Assembly: GCF_000439375.1 (NCBI RefSeq)
Contig: NZ_ATMI01000052.1
Location: 1-47,744, forward strand
Direction: 5' to 3'
DNA from: Tatumella saanichensis
Lineage (GTDB): Bacteria > Pseudomonadota > Gammaproteobacteria > Enterobacterales > Enterobacteriaceae
Length of the DNA stretch: 47,744 nt
Below the pieces are notes generated by a model. That model made no database searches. It had not been told where the DNA came from and saw only the letters and a program-made list of their open reading frames with translations. A program made the translations under genes and the position numbers. Positions 47,555 through 47,744 of the stretch are shown here, piece after piece. Within the stretch, counting starts at the first letter, position 1; each line of letters begins with the position of its first letter.

Positions 47555-47744
47555 CTACCTGGTGTTTCCCGTAGCAGAGCCAGTTCGATACCTGAACGTT
47601 CTGGTGATCCTGTCCCAGATATCGACCAGTTGTGAATCTGTATAAGTTTTCGTTTCCAGACCAGAATTATTCAACTCGACGGAAAATACAGGATGATTTA
47701 AATCGGCGACATTCTCATTGCCATAAAAAGTGAACCTGTAGGCG
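47555..47744 (-). CDS. tli4: T6SS immunity protein, Tli4 family, second copy (C-terminal part)
   Basis: Only the last 62 codons or so are in the window, ending Y-R-T-G-S-A-T-G-N-T-R with TAG, followed by a second TAG. The DNA from 47560 to 47640 is nearly identical to 46292-46372 of the complete copy. The 5' part lies beyond the right edge, where an intact effector gene may also be. Confidence 0.75.
   Translation of the reverse strand, partial: AYRFTFYGNENVADLNHPVFSVELNNSGLETKTYTDSQLVDIWDRITRTFRYRTGSATGNTR

Overview
This window looks like the chromosome of a Gram-negative enterobacterium (order Enterobacterales; a Yersinia/Serratia-type host is plausible, but the species cannot be fixed from sequence alone). 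It holds two blocks: most of a lambda-like prophage (1 to about 27,010), cut off at the left edge, and part of a type VI secretion (T6SS) gene cluster (27,430 to 47,744), cut off at the right edge. They meet at a tRNA-Arg(CCU) gene whose 3' end is the prophage attachment site.

The prophage is a chimera. Its early control region follows lambda closely: integrase/excisionase, an ERF/SSB recombination block, an N-type antiterminator, two three-operator regions (OR and OL), CI, Cro, CII, an initiator gene carrying its own origin, a DnaB helicase, a nin region (ninB, ninH, ninE-like, ninG) and Q, followed by a lambda-like late promoter and terminators. Lysis genes follow (holin, GH19 endolysin, Rz/Rz1). 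The head genes are instead of the epsilon15/BPP-1 podovirus type: TerS, TerL, portal, Bbp19-like protein, scaffold, major capsid protein, Bbp16-like cement protein. Leftward transcription carries cro, replication, nin, Q, lysis and head genes. Rightward transcription carries cI and the N-to-xis arm. Accessory genes stand apart from the core: a plus-strand small membrane protein and lipoprotein at 6.0-6.4 kb under possible FNR and CRP control, and a Panacea-domain protein paired with a membrane protein at 17.8-18.7 kb, next to cI.

The T6SS block is read entirely leftward. In transcription order it holds a partial Tli4-type immunity gene, a small effector-like fragment, a complete Tli4-type immunity gene, vgrG, a DUF4123 adaptor, eight tandem copies of a periplasmic DUF3304-like immunity gene, the DUF2235 phospholipase effector tle1, a PAAR gene, an unknown membrane protein, tssM, tssF, tssG and tssJ. 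Core genes for sheath, tube, ClpV, TssK and TssL are not in the window.

The most unusual features are in the T6SS block. Both vgrG and tle1 are interrupted by a single in-frame amber (TAG) codon and are otherwise open to full family length. Between them lies the eight-copy immunity array, whose members combine two backbone types with four different central cassettes. Together these suggest an effector/immunity island under rapid recombination, with its effector and spike either decaying or read through by amber suppression.
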